Source: Cellulophaga sp. 20_2_10 (GTDB lineage Bacteria; Bacteroidota; Bacteroidia; Flavobacteriales; Flavobacteriaceae). From it: 64,000 nucleotides of DNA. Every line of letters starts with the position of its first letter. Position 1 is the stretch's first letter. The notes under the pieces were generated by a model. The model saw only the letters and a list, made by a program, of their open reading frames with translations, did not search any database and was not told the origin of the DNA. Shown here in pieces: positions 51,468 to 61,261 of the stretch. A program made the position numbers and the translations under genes. The stretch covers positions 493,049 through 557,048 of the forward strand of contig NZ_JAMCOJ010000003.1 of assembly GCF_023476645.1 (NCBI RefSeq), written 5' to 3'.

Positions 51468-52927
51468 AATTATTAAAAGACATATTATATGGTGTAGGTA
51501 TCGTTGCTGTTAACGGTACTACAGATGTTATGGTTAATGCCATTTGTTTTGACTCTAGAAAAGTAGGGTTAGATGATGTGTTTATTGCTGTTAAAGGAAC
51601 TTTGGTAGATGGGCATAACTATATAGATACAGCATTAAAATCTGGTGCAAATGCTATTGTTTGTGAGACTTTGCCTAGTAATTTGGTAAATGGAGTAACC
51701 TATGTGCAAGTAAATAACGGTAATGCGGCTTTAGCTATTATGGCTTCTAATTTTTATGGGAATCCTTCTAAAAATTTAAAGTTAGTTGGTGTAACTGGTA
51801 CAAATGGTAAAACAACAATTAGCAGTTTGTTGTATCAGTTATTTAAAAAAGCAGGATATAAGGTGGGCTTATTGTCAACTATTAAAATAATGATAGATGA
51901 TAAGGAAATTAAAGCAACACATACAACTCCAGATGCTTTAACTATAAATAAGGCTTTGGCAGAGATGAATACTGTTGGGGTAGAGTTTTGTTTTATGGAA
52001 GTTAGCTCTCACGGTATTCATCAAAAAAGAATTGAAGGATTGGTTTTTGAAGGTGCAGTTTTTACAAACTTGTCCCATGATCATTTAGATTATCATAAAA
52101 CATTTGCAGAGTACAGAGATACTAAAAAAATGCTTTTTGATGGCTTGCCAAAATCAGCTTTTGCGCTTACTAATATAGATGATAAAAACGGAGCAGTAAT
52201 GCTTCAGAATACAAAAGCTAGGAAGCAGACATATGCTTTAAAAACATATGCAGATTTTAGAGCGCAGATTTTAGAAAATCAGTTTAATGGTCAATTGCTT
52301 AAGATTGATGATAATGAATTGTGGTCTAAATTAATTGGAGATTTTAATGCCTATAATATGTTGGCTATTTATGGTACAGCCCAATTATTAGGTTTAGAAA
52401 AAATGGAAGTTTTACGTCTTTTAAGTGAATTAGAAAACGTAGACGGAAGATTTCAATATTATATATCAGAGAAAAATATTACAGCTATAGTAGATTATGC
52501 TCATACGCCGGATGCTTTAAAAAATGTACTGAACACTATCAATGCATTAAGAACTGGGAATGAAGACGTCATCACCGTTGTGGGGTGTGGTGGCGACAGA
52601 GACAAGTCAAAACGTCCGGTTATGGGTCATATTGCATCAGAAATGAGTAGCAAAGTAATTTTTACATCAGATAATCCTAGAACGGAATCTCCTTCAGAAA
52701 TAATAACTGAAATAGAAGCGGGTGTAGAAGCGCAAAACACGCGTAAAATGTTGTCTATAGAGAATAGGGAACAGGCAATAAGAACAGCTTGTCAATTGGC
52801 CAAGCCAAAAGATATAATTCTTATTGCTGGCAAAGGACATGAGACATACCAAGAAACAAATGGTGTGCGCATAGATTTTGATGATTATAAAATTGTAAAA
52901 GAACTATTGGCAAGTTTAGAAAAGTAG
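51464..52927 (+). CDS. murE: UDP-N-acetylmuramoyl-tripeptide synthetase (meso-DAP-adding)
   Basis: 487 residues, Mur ligase. ATP-binding GVTGTNGKTTISSL near residue 109, HTTPDAL near 148, the central SSHGIHQKRI region, and the DNPR motif (TSDNPRTESP near 403) that marks meso-diaminopimelate specificity. Acts in the cytoplasm on UDP-MurNAc-L-Ala-D-Glu. GTG start. Confidence 0.95.
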   Translation: MKLLKDILYGVGIVAVNGTTDVMVNAICFDSRKVGLDDVFIAVKGTLVDGHNYIDTALKSGANAIVCETLPSNLVNGVTYVQVNNGNAALAIMASNFYGNPSKNLKLVGVTGTNGKTTISSLLYQLFKKAGYKVGLLSTIKIMIDDKEIKATHTTPDALTINKALAEMNTVGVEFCFMEVSSHGIHQKRIEGLVFEGAVFTNLSHDHLDYHKTFAEYRDTKKMLFDGLPKSAFALTNIDDKNGAVMLQNTKARKQTYALKTYADFRAQILENQFNGQLLKIDDNELWSKLIGDFNAYNMLAIYGTAQLLGLEKMEVLRLLSELENVDGRFQYYISEKNITAIVDYAHTPDALKNVLNTINALRTGNEDVITVVGCGGDRDKSKRPVMGHIASEMSSKVIFTSDNPRTESPSEIITEIEAGVEAQNTRKMLSIENREQAIRTACQLAKPKDIILIAGKGHETYQETNGVRIDFDDYKIVKELLASLEK

Positions 52928-52952
52928 GAGCTAGCTATACAAGAAACAATAT

Positions 52953-54176
52953 ATGTTATATTATTTATTTGAGTTTTTAGAAAAAGAGTATCAGTTAACC
53001 GGAGCTAGTTTGTTTCAGTTTATAACTTTTAGGGCTGCTATGGCAATAATTGTTTCATTGTTGATTGCTACTGTTTATGGTAAAAAGATAATTGTTTTTC
53101 TTCAGAAAAAGCAAATTGGAGAAACGGTTAGAGATTTAGGTCTAGAAGGTCAAAAACAAAAAGCTGGTACACCAACAATGGGTGGGTTAATAATTATTTT
53201 GTCAACCTTAATTCCTGTATTGCTGTTTGCCAGATTAGATAACATATATATAATACTCCTAATAGTTACTATGCTTTGGATGGGAGTTATTGGTTTTATA
53301 GATGATTATATAAAAACGTTTAAAAAGGATAAAGAGGGATTAAAGGGTAAGTTTAAAATACTTGGTCAGGTTGTATTAGGACTTATTGTAGGTAGTACAC
53401 TTTATTTTCATCCAGAAGTTACTATTAAAGAAAATGCTATTGCTGGTATTGTACAAAAAGGATCTGAGGTTATGCCAATAGCGGTGCCCGAGATTAAGTC
53501 TATGATAACGACTGTGCCTTTGATAAAAAATAATGAGCTAGACTATACAAGTTTAATTTCTTGGATGGGAGATGGTGCGGCAGATTATGGTTGGTTAATT
53601 TTTATTCCTATTGTAATTTTTATTGTAACAGCAGTGTCTAACGGTGCAAATTTAACAGACGGCATAGATGGTTTGGCAGCTGGTACGTCTGCAATTATTG
53701 TATTTACACTGGGCATTTTTGCTTGGGTTTCTGGTAATATTATTTTTTCAGATTATTTAGACATAATGTTTATTCCTAGGTCAGGAGAAGTTGTGGTCTT
53801 TATTGCCGCTTTTGTGGGGGCTCTTATTGGGTTTCTCTGGTACAATACGTATCCGGCAAGTGTATTTATGGGAGATACGGGTAGCTTAACAATTGGTGGT
53901 GTTATTGCTGTTATTGCAATAATAGTACGTAAAGAATTAATTATCCCTGTGTTATGCGGAATCTTTTTTGCCGAGTCTATTTCTGTAATGCTACAGGTTG
54001 GATATTTTAAGTATACAAAGAAAGTTTCTGGTGTGGGTAAGCGTATATTTTTAATGGCGCCTTTACATCATCACTATCAGAAAAAAGGATACCATGAGAC
54101 TAAAATTGTAACCCGTTTTTGGATTGTGAGCATACTACTTGCTATTATCACTTTTGTAACCTTAAAAGTTAGATAA
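52953..54176 (+). CDS. mraY: Phospho-N-acetylmuramoyl-pentapeptide transferase
   Basis: 407 residues, ten-helix membrane enzyme making lipid I. Conserved GTPTMGGL near residue 73, FIDDYIK near 115, [14 protein letters not shown] near 233, GDTGSL near 308 and [23 protein letters not shown] near 368. It is longer than the ~360 of E. coli because of an insert at ~150-210 (after LYFHPEVTI) seen in Bacteroidota MraY. ATG start, 25 bp after murE. Confidence 0.95.
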   Translation: MLYYLFEFLEKEYQLTGASLFQFITFRAAMAIIVSLLIATVYGKKIIVFLQKKQIGETVRDLGLEGQKQKAGTPTMGGLIIILSTLIPVLLFARLDNIYIILLIVTMLWMGVIGFIDDYIKTFKKDKEGLKGKFKILGQVVLGLIVGSTLYFHPEVTIKENAIAGIVQKGSEVMPIAVPEIKSMITTVPLIKNNELDYTSLISWMGDGAADYGWLIFIPIVIFIVTAVSNGANLTDGIDGLAAGTSAIIVFTLGIFAWVSGNIIFSDYLDIMFIPRSGEVVVFIAAFVGALIGFLWYNTYPASVFMGDTGSLTIGGVIAVIAIIVRKELIIPVLCGIFFAESISVMLQVGYFKYTKKVSGVGKRIFLMAPLHHHYQKKGYHETKIVTRFWIVSILLAIITFVTLKVR

Positions 54177-54177
54177 G

Positions 54178-55512
54178 GTGAAGAGACTAGTAATTCTTGG
54201 TGGTGGAGAAAGTGGTGTGGGTACAGCGCTTTTAGGATTAAAAAAAGGATACGATGTTTTTGTGTCTGATAAAGGGAAAATAAAAGATAAATATAAAGAA
54301 GTTCTTAAACATTTTGAGATAGACTGGGAAGAAGAACAGCATACGGAATCTAAAATTTTAAATGCAGATTTAGTGATGAAAAGTCCAGGTGTACCAGATA
54401 AGGTGGCGCTAGTGAAAAAGCTAGTCAAGTTAAACGTACCTGTGATTTCGGAAATTGAATTTGCAACACAATATACAGATGCAATTGTTATAGGTATAAC
54501 AGGTAGTAATGGCAAGACTACTACAACAATGATGGTAAACCATATTTTTAAAGAAGCTGGTTTGCATAGTGGTATGGCTGGTAATATTGGTGATAGTTAT
54601 GCTAAGATGGTTGCTGAAAACAACTTTGACTATTATGTGTTAGAGATTAGTAGTTTTCAATTAGATGGTATTGTAGATTTTAAGCCGCATATCGCAATTA
54701 TTACAAACATTACGCCAGATCATTTAGATAGATATGATTATGAGTTTGACAACTATATCGCATCAAAATTTAGAATTGCAGAGAACCAAACATCGGAAGA
54801 TTTTTTAATATATGATGCAGATGATGAAGTGCTCGTAAGTTGGTTAGAGAAACACCCGGTTAAATCAAAATTAATACCCTTTTCAATTGAGAGAGAACTT
54901 GAAGAAGGTGCTTGTTTAAAGAATAATAAGATACATATAACGACCCAAAATAATACAATAGAGATGACGACAGATAACTTAGCTTTAGAAGGAAAACACA
55001 ATTTAAAAAATACAATGGCAGCTTCGGCAGCTTCTAAATTAGTGAACATAAGAAAAGCAACTATTAGAGCTAGTATAGAGAATTTTCAGGGTGCAGCGCA
55101 CCGTTTAGAGAATGTGTTAAAGATTGCACATGTTACCTATATAAATGATTCTAAAGCTACTAATGTTAATGCCACGTATTACGCCTTAGAAAGTATGAAA
55201 ACAGCTACCGTTTGGATCGTTGGTGGTGTAGATAAGGGTAACGATTATAAGTCGTTAATGCCGTTGGTAAGAGAAAAAGTTAAAGCTATTATCTGTTTGG
55301 GCGTAGATAACTCTAAAATTATAGAAGAATTTGGGAACGTTGTAGATTTAGTTGTGGAAACACAAAGAATGGATGAGGCGGTAAAAATGGCATATAAAAT
55401 AGGTCAGCGCGGAGATACGGTATTGTTATCGCCAGCCTGTGCCAGTTTCGATTTATTTGAAAATTACGAGGACAGAGGAAATCAATTTAAAGCAGCAGTT
55501 AAAAGTTTATAA
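54178..55512 (+). CDS. murD: UDP-N-acetylmuramoylalanine--D-glutamate ligase
   Basis: 444 residues. N-terminal VILGGGESGVGTALLGL, ATP motif GITGSNGKTTTTMMV near residue 105, VLEISSFQLD near 157, FQGAAHRLE near 304, and YINDSKATN near 321. Adds D-Glu to UDP-MurNAc-L-Ala. GTG start, one base after mraY. Confidence 0.95.
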   Translation: MKRLVILGGGESGVGTALLGLKKGYDVFVSDKGKIKDKYKEVLKHFEIDWEEEQHTESKILNADLVMKSPGVPDKVALVKKLVKLNVPVISEIEFATQYTDAIVIGITGSNGKTTTTMMVNHIFKEAGLHSGMAGNIGDSYAKMVAENNFDYYVLEISSFQLDGIVDFKPHIAIITNITPDHLDRYDYEFDNYIASKFRIAENQTSEDFLIYDADDEVLVSWLEKHPVKSKLIPFSIERELEEGACLKNNKIHITTQNNTIEMTTDNLALEGKHNLKNTMAASAASKLVNIRKATIRASIENFQGAAHRLENVLKIAHVTYINDSKATNVNATYYALESMKTATVWIVGGVDKGNDYKSLMPLVREKVKAIICLGVDNSKIIEEFGNVVDLVVETQRMDEAVKMAYKIGQRGDTVLLSPACASFDLFENYEDRGNQFKAAVKSL

Positions 55513-55515
55513 AAG

Positions 55516-56709
55516 GTGTTAGATGCTATCAAAAATATAAAGGGAGATAAGGCTATTTGGGGCATAGTTGCGCTATTGGCATTATTTTCATTTTTACCAG
55601 TCTACAGTGCTAGTAGTAATCTAGTGTATGTGGTAGGTAACGGTACGGCAGTTAGCCATTTGGTTAAACACGCTTTTCTGTTATTGCTGGGTTTTGGTAT
55701 TATTTACGCAGTGCATAGAATACCAATGCATTTTTTTAAAGGCTTGTCGTTAATAGCAATGCCTATTGTTTTGTTGCTTTTGGGGTATACATTAGCTCAG
55801 GGAAAAACAATTGGTGGTGCAAACGCTAGTAGGTGGATTAGTATTCCGTTTGTGGGTGTTTCTTTTCAGACATCTACCTTGGCTGCAGTTGTTTTAATGA
55901 TTTATGTTGCTCGTTATTTAGCTAAAATAAAAAATAAGACGGTAACTTTTAAAGAGAGTATTCTGCCTTTATGGATACCTGTTTTTTTAGTTGTAGTGTT
56001 AATACTGCCAGCAAACTTTTCTACAGCAGCTATTATATTTTTTATGGTATTAATGCTTACTTTTTTAGGTGGATATCCTATTAAATATTTGTTAGGTATT
56101 GTGGGTACTGGTATTGCTTGTTTAGCATTGTTTGTGCTTGTAGCTAAAGCGGTTCCGGATTTGTTTGATAATAGAATTGATACTTGGGAAAATAGAATTT
56201 CTAATTTCACTAATGGTGAAGATACAAGTGAAGATTACCAAATAGAGCGCGCTAAAATTGCAATTGCATCAGGAGGTATTTTAGGTAAGGGTTCGGGTAA
56301 AAGTGTGCAAAAAAACTTTTTGCCGCAGAGTTCTTCAGATTTTATCTATGCTATTATTGTTGAAGAATATGGATTAGTTGGTGGTTTAATAGTAATGTTT
56401 TTTTACCTCTTATTGTTGTTTAGAATAGTGGTAGTTGCGAATTCAAATCCAACAGTGTTTGGTAAATTATTAGCGGTAGGCGTAGGTTTGCCAATAGTTT
56501 TTCAGGCATTTATAAATATGGCTGTTGCAGTAGAATTATTTCCTGTAACAGGGCAAACATTGCCACTTATTAGTAGTGGTGGTACGTCTATTTGGATGAC
56601 GTGTTTGGCAATAGGTATTGTGCTTAGTGCAAGTAATAAAAATCCAGAAAAAGAGATTGAAGTAGAAGACGAGTCTAATCCTTTAGAAGTGTTAAGTGGG
56701 CAATTATAA
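55516..56709 (+). CDS. ftsW: Septal peptidoglycan polymerase FtsW (SEDS family)
   Basis: 397 residues, about ten membrane helices. [21 protein letters not shown] near residue 96, a large extracellular loop with ENRISNF near 229, [11 protein letters not shown] near 253, and [17 protein letters not shown] near 343. Polymerises glycan strands at the septum with FtsI. GTG start 4 bp after murD; overlaps murG by 14 bp. Confidence 0.94.
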   Translation: MLDAIKNIKGDKAIWGIVALLALFSFLPVYSASSNLVYVVGNGTAVSHLVKHAFLLLLGFGIIYAVHRIPMHFFKGLSLIAMPIVLLLLGYTLAQGKTIGGANASRWISIPFVGVSFQTSTLAAVVLMIYVARYLAKIKNKTVTFKESILPLWIPVFLVVVLILPANFSTAAIIFFMVLMLTFLGGYPIKYLLGIVGTGIACLALFVLVAKAVPDLFDNRIDTWENRISNFTNGEDTSEDYQIERAKIAIASGGILGKGSGKSVQKNFLPQSSSDFIYAIIVEEYGLVGGLIVMFFYLLLLFRIVVVANSNPTVFGKLLAVGVGLPIVFQAFINMAVAVELFPVTGQTLPLISSGGTSIWMTCLAIGIVLSASNKNPEKEIEVEDESNPLEVLSGQL

Positions 56710-57787
56710 ATTTATATTATCTGGCGGAGGTACAGGCGGACATATTTATCCGGCTATAGCTATAGCAAATGAGCTAAAGGATATGTATCCTGATGCCGAG
56801 TTTTTGTTTGTAGGTGCTAAAGACAGAATGGAAATGGAAAAAGTGCCACAAGCCGGCTATAAAATAGAAGGGTTGTGGATATCTGGATTGCAACGTAAGC
56901 TTACGTTTAAGAACATGCTATTTCCAATTAAATTGATTAGTAGTTTAATAAGGGCTAGAGGTATAGTAAAGAAATTTAAGCCAGATGTGGTAATTGGTAC
57001 GGGTGGTTTTGCAAGCGGACCTTTATTGCGTATGGCTGCGGGTAAAGATATTCCTTGCGTATTACAAGAACAGAATTCTTATGCTGGTATTACCAATAAA
57101 CTATTGGCAAATAAAGTGAAAAAAATCTGCGTTGCTTATGATGGTATGGATCGTTTTTTTCCGGCAGATAAAATTATAAAAACAGGCAACCCTGTTCGTA
57201 AAGATTTGGTAGAGATGAATGTCTCTAAGCAAGAAGCTCTAGATTTCTTTGGTTTACATACGGAGAAACCTGTTTTGCTTGTTTTGGGAGGTAGTCTAGG
57301 TGCAAGAAGAGTTAATGTGCTAATTAAAGAGCAATTGCCCTTGTTTAAGTCTTTAGGTATGCAGGTTGTTTGGCAGTGTGGTAAGTTGTATTATGATGAG
57401 TATAAAAGCTGTCAAACTGATGATGTTTTGGTTTTCGATTTTTTAAATAAAATGGATTGTGCTTATGCTGCTGCAGATGTAATTATTTCTAGAGCAGGCG
57501 CAGGTTCTGTGTCAGAATTAAGTATAGTTGGTAAGCCGGTACTGTTTATACCGTCGCCAAATGTTGCAGAAGATCATCAAACAAAAAATGCACTAGCGTA
57601 TGCAGATAAAAATGCTGCGATATTGCTTAGGGAAAAAGAATTAGACTCAAATTTTAAAACTGTTTTTACTGATTTATTAGGTAGTAAAGAGCAGCAATTA
57701 AAATTAAGTGAAAATATAAAAAAGCAAGCGTTGCCAAATGCAACTAAAAACATTGCTTTAGAAGTAGAAAAGTTAATAAAAAAATGA
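56696..57787 (+). CDS. murG: Lipid II synthase (UDP-GlcNAc transferase)
   Basis: 363 residues, GT-B glycosyltransferase. [16 protein letters not shown] near residue 9 (nucleotide/lipid loop), [13 protein letters not shown] near 100, [13 protein letters not shown] near 194, [12 protein letters not shown] near 264. Adds GlcNAc to lipid I at the inner membrane face. GTG start inside the end of ftsW, ATGA overlap with murC. Confidence 0.95.
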   Translation: MGNYKFILSGGGTGGHIYPAIAIANELKDMYPDAEFLFVGAKDRMEMEKVPQAGYKIEGLWISGLQRKLTFKNMLFPIKLISSLIRARGIVKKFKPDVVIGTGGFASGPLLRMAAGKDIPCVLQEQNSYAGITNKLLANKVKKICVAYDGMDRFFPADKIIKTGNPVRKDLVEMNVSKQEALDFFGLHTEKPVLLVLGGSLGARRVNVLIKEQLPLFKSLGMQVVWQCGKLYYDEYKSCQTDDVLVFDFLNKMDCAYAAADVIISRAGAGSVSELSIVGKPVLFIPSPNVAEDHQTKNALAYADKNAAILLREKELDSNFKTVFTDLLGSKEQQLKLSENIKKQALPNATKNIALEVEKLIKK

Positions 57788-59130
57788 ATTTAAAAGATAT
57801 ACATAGCGTTTATTTTTTGGGTATAGGTGGCATAGGTATGTCTGCTTTGGCTCGCTATTTTAAATTTATTGGTAAAGAGGTTGCTGGTTACGATAAAACA
57901 GAAACTCCTTTGACAAAAGAGCTTGCTGCATCTGGGATAGAAATACATTATGAAGATAATGTAGCTGTAATACCTGAAAATTATAAAAATATAGATACTA
58001 CGTTAGTTGTGTTTACACCTGCTCTGCCTAAAAATAACTTAGAGTTAAATTACTATTCAACAGAAGGTTTTAGTATTAAAAAAAGATCTGAAGTTTTAGG
58101 TCTTATTACAAAAGACACATTTTGTTTTGGTGTTGCAGGTACGCACGGTAAAACTACAACGTCTAGTATTTTAGCACATTTGTTACATGCTACAGGTACG
58201 CCAATTACTGCTTTTTTAGGTGGTATATCCGAAGATTTTAATAGTAATTTTTTATTAGAAGGAAATGATTACTCTGTAGTTGAAGCAGATGAGTTTGATA
58301 GGTCATTTTTACAGTTATCGCCAAATGTAGCTTGTGTTACTTCTATGGATGCAGATCACTTGGATATTTATGGTACAGGAGATGGTCTAAACGATGCTTT
58401 TGTGGCGTATGTAAATAGGTTAGAACCGGGAGGTAAATTATTTGTTCGTAATGGTTTGCCGTTAACAGGTATTACATACGGAATAGATGATGATTCTGAT
58501 TTTTGTATTACAGATATAAAAATTAAAAATGGGTCTTATATTTTTACTATAAAAACACCAGATTCTGTTATTAATGGGGTGAAATTTAATAAACCCGGAA
58601 GGCATAATTTATTAAATGGTTTGGTTGCATTTGCTATGGCTTTAGAGGCTGGTAAATCTCCGGATGTAGTTGCTGCAGCCTTAGGTACTTTTAAGGGGGT
58701 AGAACGCAGATTTTCATATCGTATTAAGCAAGATAATTTTGTTTTTATAGATGATTATGCGCATCATCCTACAGAAATAAATGCAGTGTATGATGCTGTG
58801 TCAGAAATGCATCCAAATAAAAATACAGTTGCTATTTTTCAACCACATTTGTTTTCTAGAACAAAAGATTTTATTGAAGAATTTGCAACTAGTTTGTCGC
58901 AATTTCAGAGTATTATTTTGTTAGATATTTATCCGGCAAGAGAAGCGCCAATTGAAGGTGTTACATCTGAATGGTTGTTGAGTAAAATAAATAATCCGAA
59001 TAAAAAAATCTGTTCTAAAATAGATTTAATAAATGAGATAAAAAGACAGGCTCCTGAAGTTTTAGTTGCTATGGGTGCAGGAGATATTGGGCAAGAGATT
59101 GATAAAATTAAAAATGCTTTTGTAGAATGA
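57784..59130 (+). CDS. murC: UDP-N-acetylmuramate--L-alanine ligase
   Basis: 448 residues, Mur ligase. [16 protein letters not shown] near residue 11, ATP motif [15 protein letters not shown] near 117, [12 protein letters not shown] near 165, [12 protein letters not shown] near 320. First amino-acid addition in peptidoglycan precursor synthesis. Overlaps murG and ftsQ by 4 bp each. Confidence 0.95.
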   Translation: MNLKDIHSVYFLGIGGIGMSALARYFKFIGKEVAGYDKTETPLTKELAASGIEIHYEDNVAVIPENYKNIDTTLVVFTPALPKNNLELNYYSTEGFSIKKRSEVLGLITKDTFCFGVAGTHGKTTTSSILAHLLHATGTPITAFLGGISEDFNSNFLLEGNDYSVVEADEFDRSFLQLSPNVACVTSMDADHLDIYGTGDGLNDAFVAYVNRLEPGGKLFVRNGLPLTGITYGIDDDSDFCITDIKIKNGSYIFTIKTPDSVINGVKFNKPGRHNLLNGLVAFAMALEAGKSPDVVAAALGTFKGVERRFSYRIKQDNFVFIDDYAHHPTEINAVYDAVSEMHPNKNTVAIFQPHLFSRTKDFIEEFATSLSQFQSIILLDIYPAREAPIEGVTSEWLLSKINNPNKKICSKIDLINEIKRQAPEVLVAMGAGDIGQEIDKIKNAFVE

Positions 59131-59846
59131 AGATCAATTGGAATTACATAAAACTTGGGTTTCTTTTAGTCTTGTTATCAGGAGTATACGCTTTTTGCGG
59201 AGAAAGACATCAGTCTAAAAAAATAATAAATTCTACAGTTGAGTTTATAGGTGAAGACAATTTGTTTATAACTCAGCAAACGGTTAATAAATTGTTAATA
59301 CAAAATCTGGGAAGCCTTACAAACGTGCCAAAAGATGCGTTAGTTTTGAACAAAGTGGAAAAAGTTTTAGAGGCCAATGAAATGGTTAAGAGTGCTCAGG
59401 TTTATCTTACTGTAAATGGGGGGCTTACATCTAAAATTGTTCAACGCAAACCTTTAGGGCGTATAGAGGGGAATTCCAATTTTTATTTGGATGACGATGG
59501 TAAACGTATGCCTTTATCTAGCAACCATTCTGCAAGGGTGCCAATTATTACTGGTAAGATTACAGATGAAAGTCTTCAGAATTGCTTTGCTTTTCTGAAT
59601 TTTATTAATGCCGATGATTTTTTAAAGAAAAACATTATTGGTATAAACGTTGTTGGTACTAATGATTTGCAATTAAAACTTCGGTTAGAAGATTATGTTG
59701 TGAATTTGGGTAGCGTTAGCAATTTAGAGGCTAAGTTTAATAATTACAAGGCTTTTTATAGTAAAGCAATAAAAGATAAAGCTTTAGGTGATTATAAAGC
59801 TGTTAGTTTAGAATATAATAATCAAGTGGTGTGCACCAAAATTTAA
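59127..59846 (+). CDS. ftsQ: Cell division protein FtsQ
   Basis: 239 residues: one membrane helix (YIKLGFLLVLLSGVYAFC, ~7-24) and a periplasmic part with POTRA-like start (INSTVEFIGEDNLFITQQTVNKLL, ~35-58) and the FtsQ beta domain. Sequence conservation to proteobacterial FtsQ is low; position between murC and ftsA and topology support the call. Confidence 0.88.
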   Translation: MKINWNYIKLGFLLVLLSGVYAFCGERHQSKKIINSTVEFIGEDNLFITQQTVNKLLIQNLGSLTNVPKDALVLNKVEKVLEANEMVKSAQVYLTVNGGLTSKIVQRKPLGRIEGNSNFYLDDDGKRMPLSSNHSARVPIITGKITDESLQNCFAFLNFINADDFLKKNIIGINVVGTNDLQLKLRLEDYVVNLGSVSNLEAKFNNYKAFYSKAIKDKALGDYKAVSLEYNNQVVCTKI

Positions 59847-59849
59847 GTT

Positions 59850-61214
59850 ATGGAACCAGGTAAATATTCAGTAGGATTAGACATAGGAACAACTAAGATT
59901 GTTGCCATTATTGGTAAAGAAAACGAGTACGGTAAAATTGAGGTTTTAGGTATTGGTAAATCTAAGAGTCTAGGTGTGCATAGAGGTGTAGTAAATAATA
60001 TTACGCAAACTATAAAATCTATACAGCAGGCAGTAGAAGAGGCAGAAGCTGCTTCTGGTTTAAAAATAAGCTCTGTTGTTGTTGGTATTGCTGGTCAGCA
60101 TATTCGTAGTTTACAGCATAGCGATTATATTACAAGACCAGATTCTGAGCAAGTTATTAATGAAGATGATGTAGATATTCTTGTAAATCAGGTTTATAAA
60201 TTAATAATGCTTCCTGGCGAAGAAATTATCCATGTATTACCGCAAGAGTATAAAGTAGACGGACAAGCAGAGATTAAGGAGCCTATTGGTATGTATGGCG
60301 GTAGGTTAGAGGCCAACTTCCATGTGGTAGTAGGTCAGGTTTCGTCTATTAAAAATGTGGGCAGGTGTATTAAAAGTGCAGGCCTAGATTTGGGTAGTAT
60401 TACATTAGAACCTTTGGCTTCTGCAAATGCAGTATTAAGTCAAGAAGAAAAAGAAGCAGGTATAGCTTTAATAGATATAGGGGGCGGTACAACAGATGTA
60501 GCCATTTTTAAAGATGGTATTATTAGACATACTGCTGTAATTCCTTTTGGAGGTAATGTTATTACAGAAGATATAAGAGAAGGTTGTTCTATTATAGAAA
60601 AACAAGCTGAGTTGCTAAAGATAAAATTTGGTTCTGCTTGGCCTGGAGAAAATAAGGATAATGAAATAGTTTCTATACCAGGATTAAGAGGTAGAGAACC
60701 TAAAGAAATTACACTTAAAAACCTTTCTAAAATTATACACGCCCGCGTTGTAGAAATTATAGAGCAGGTGTACATGGAAATAAAAAATTATGGACATGAA
60801 GACCAAAAGAAAAAATTAATTGGAGGTATTGTTTTAACTGGTGGTGGTAGCCAATTAAAACACTTAAAGCAATTAGTAGAGTATATAACAGGTATGGATA
60901 CTAGAATAGGTTATCCTAACGAGCATTTGGCAGGAGATTCTGATCAAGATATTGCTAGCCCATTATATGCAACAGGTGTTGGTTTGTTAATGAATGCAAT
61001 TGAAACCAATGCAAAAAATAAAGCTGTAGCCTTAGAAGCTAAAGAAGAAGCAGAAGAAATTGCGGCTGTAGAGAATGTAAGTGCAGGTGAGAGTGACTAT
61101 AGGCAAGAAGAGGCAAGCGAAGCAGCTCCTAAAAAAGAAGTAAAAGTAGAACGTAAATCCATTTTTGAGAAATGGTCTGATAAGTTGAAAGACTTTTTAG
61201 ATAATGCAGAGTAA
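59850..61214 (+). CDS. ftsA: Cell division protein FtsA
   Basis: 454 residues, actin-like ATPase tethering FtsZ to the membrane. VGLDIGTTKIVAIIGK near residue 8 (phosphate 1), GIAGQHIRSLQ near 80, IALIDIGGGTTDVAIFKDG near 203 (phosphate 2), GGIVLTGGGSQLKHL near 325. An acidic linker follows, then a C-terminal amphipathic helix (FEKWSDKLKDFLDNAE). ATG start 3 bp after ftsQ. Confidence 0.95.
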   Translation: MEPGKYSVGLDIGTTKIVAIIGKENEYGKIEVLGIGKSKSLGVHRGVVNNITQTIKSIQQAVEEAEAASGLKISSVVVGIAGQHIRSLQHSDYITRPDSEQVINEDDVDILVNQVYKLIMLPGEEIIHVLPQEYKVDGQAEIKEPIGMYGGRLEANFHVVVGQVSSIKNVGRCIKSAGLDLGSITLEPLASANAVLSQEEKEAGIALIDIGGGTTDVAIFKDGIIRHTAVIPFGGNVITEDIREGCSIIEKQAELLKIKFGSAWPGENKDNEIVSIPGLRGREPKEITLKNLSKIIHARVVEIIEQVYMEIKNYGHEDQKKKLIGGIVLTGGGSQLKHLKQLVEYITGMDTRIGYPNEHLAGDSDQDIASPLYATGVGLLMNAIETNAKNKAVALEAKEEAEEIAAVENVSAGESDYRQEEASEAAPKKEVKVERKSIFEKWSDKLKDFLDNAE

Positions 61215-61261
61215 CGCATATATAGAAAATTGAAAAAAGAGTAACTCAGTAAAATAACAGT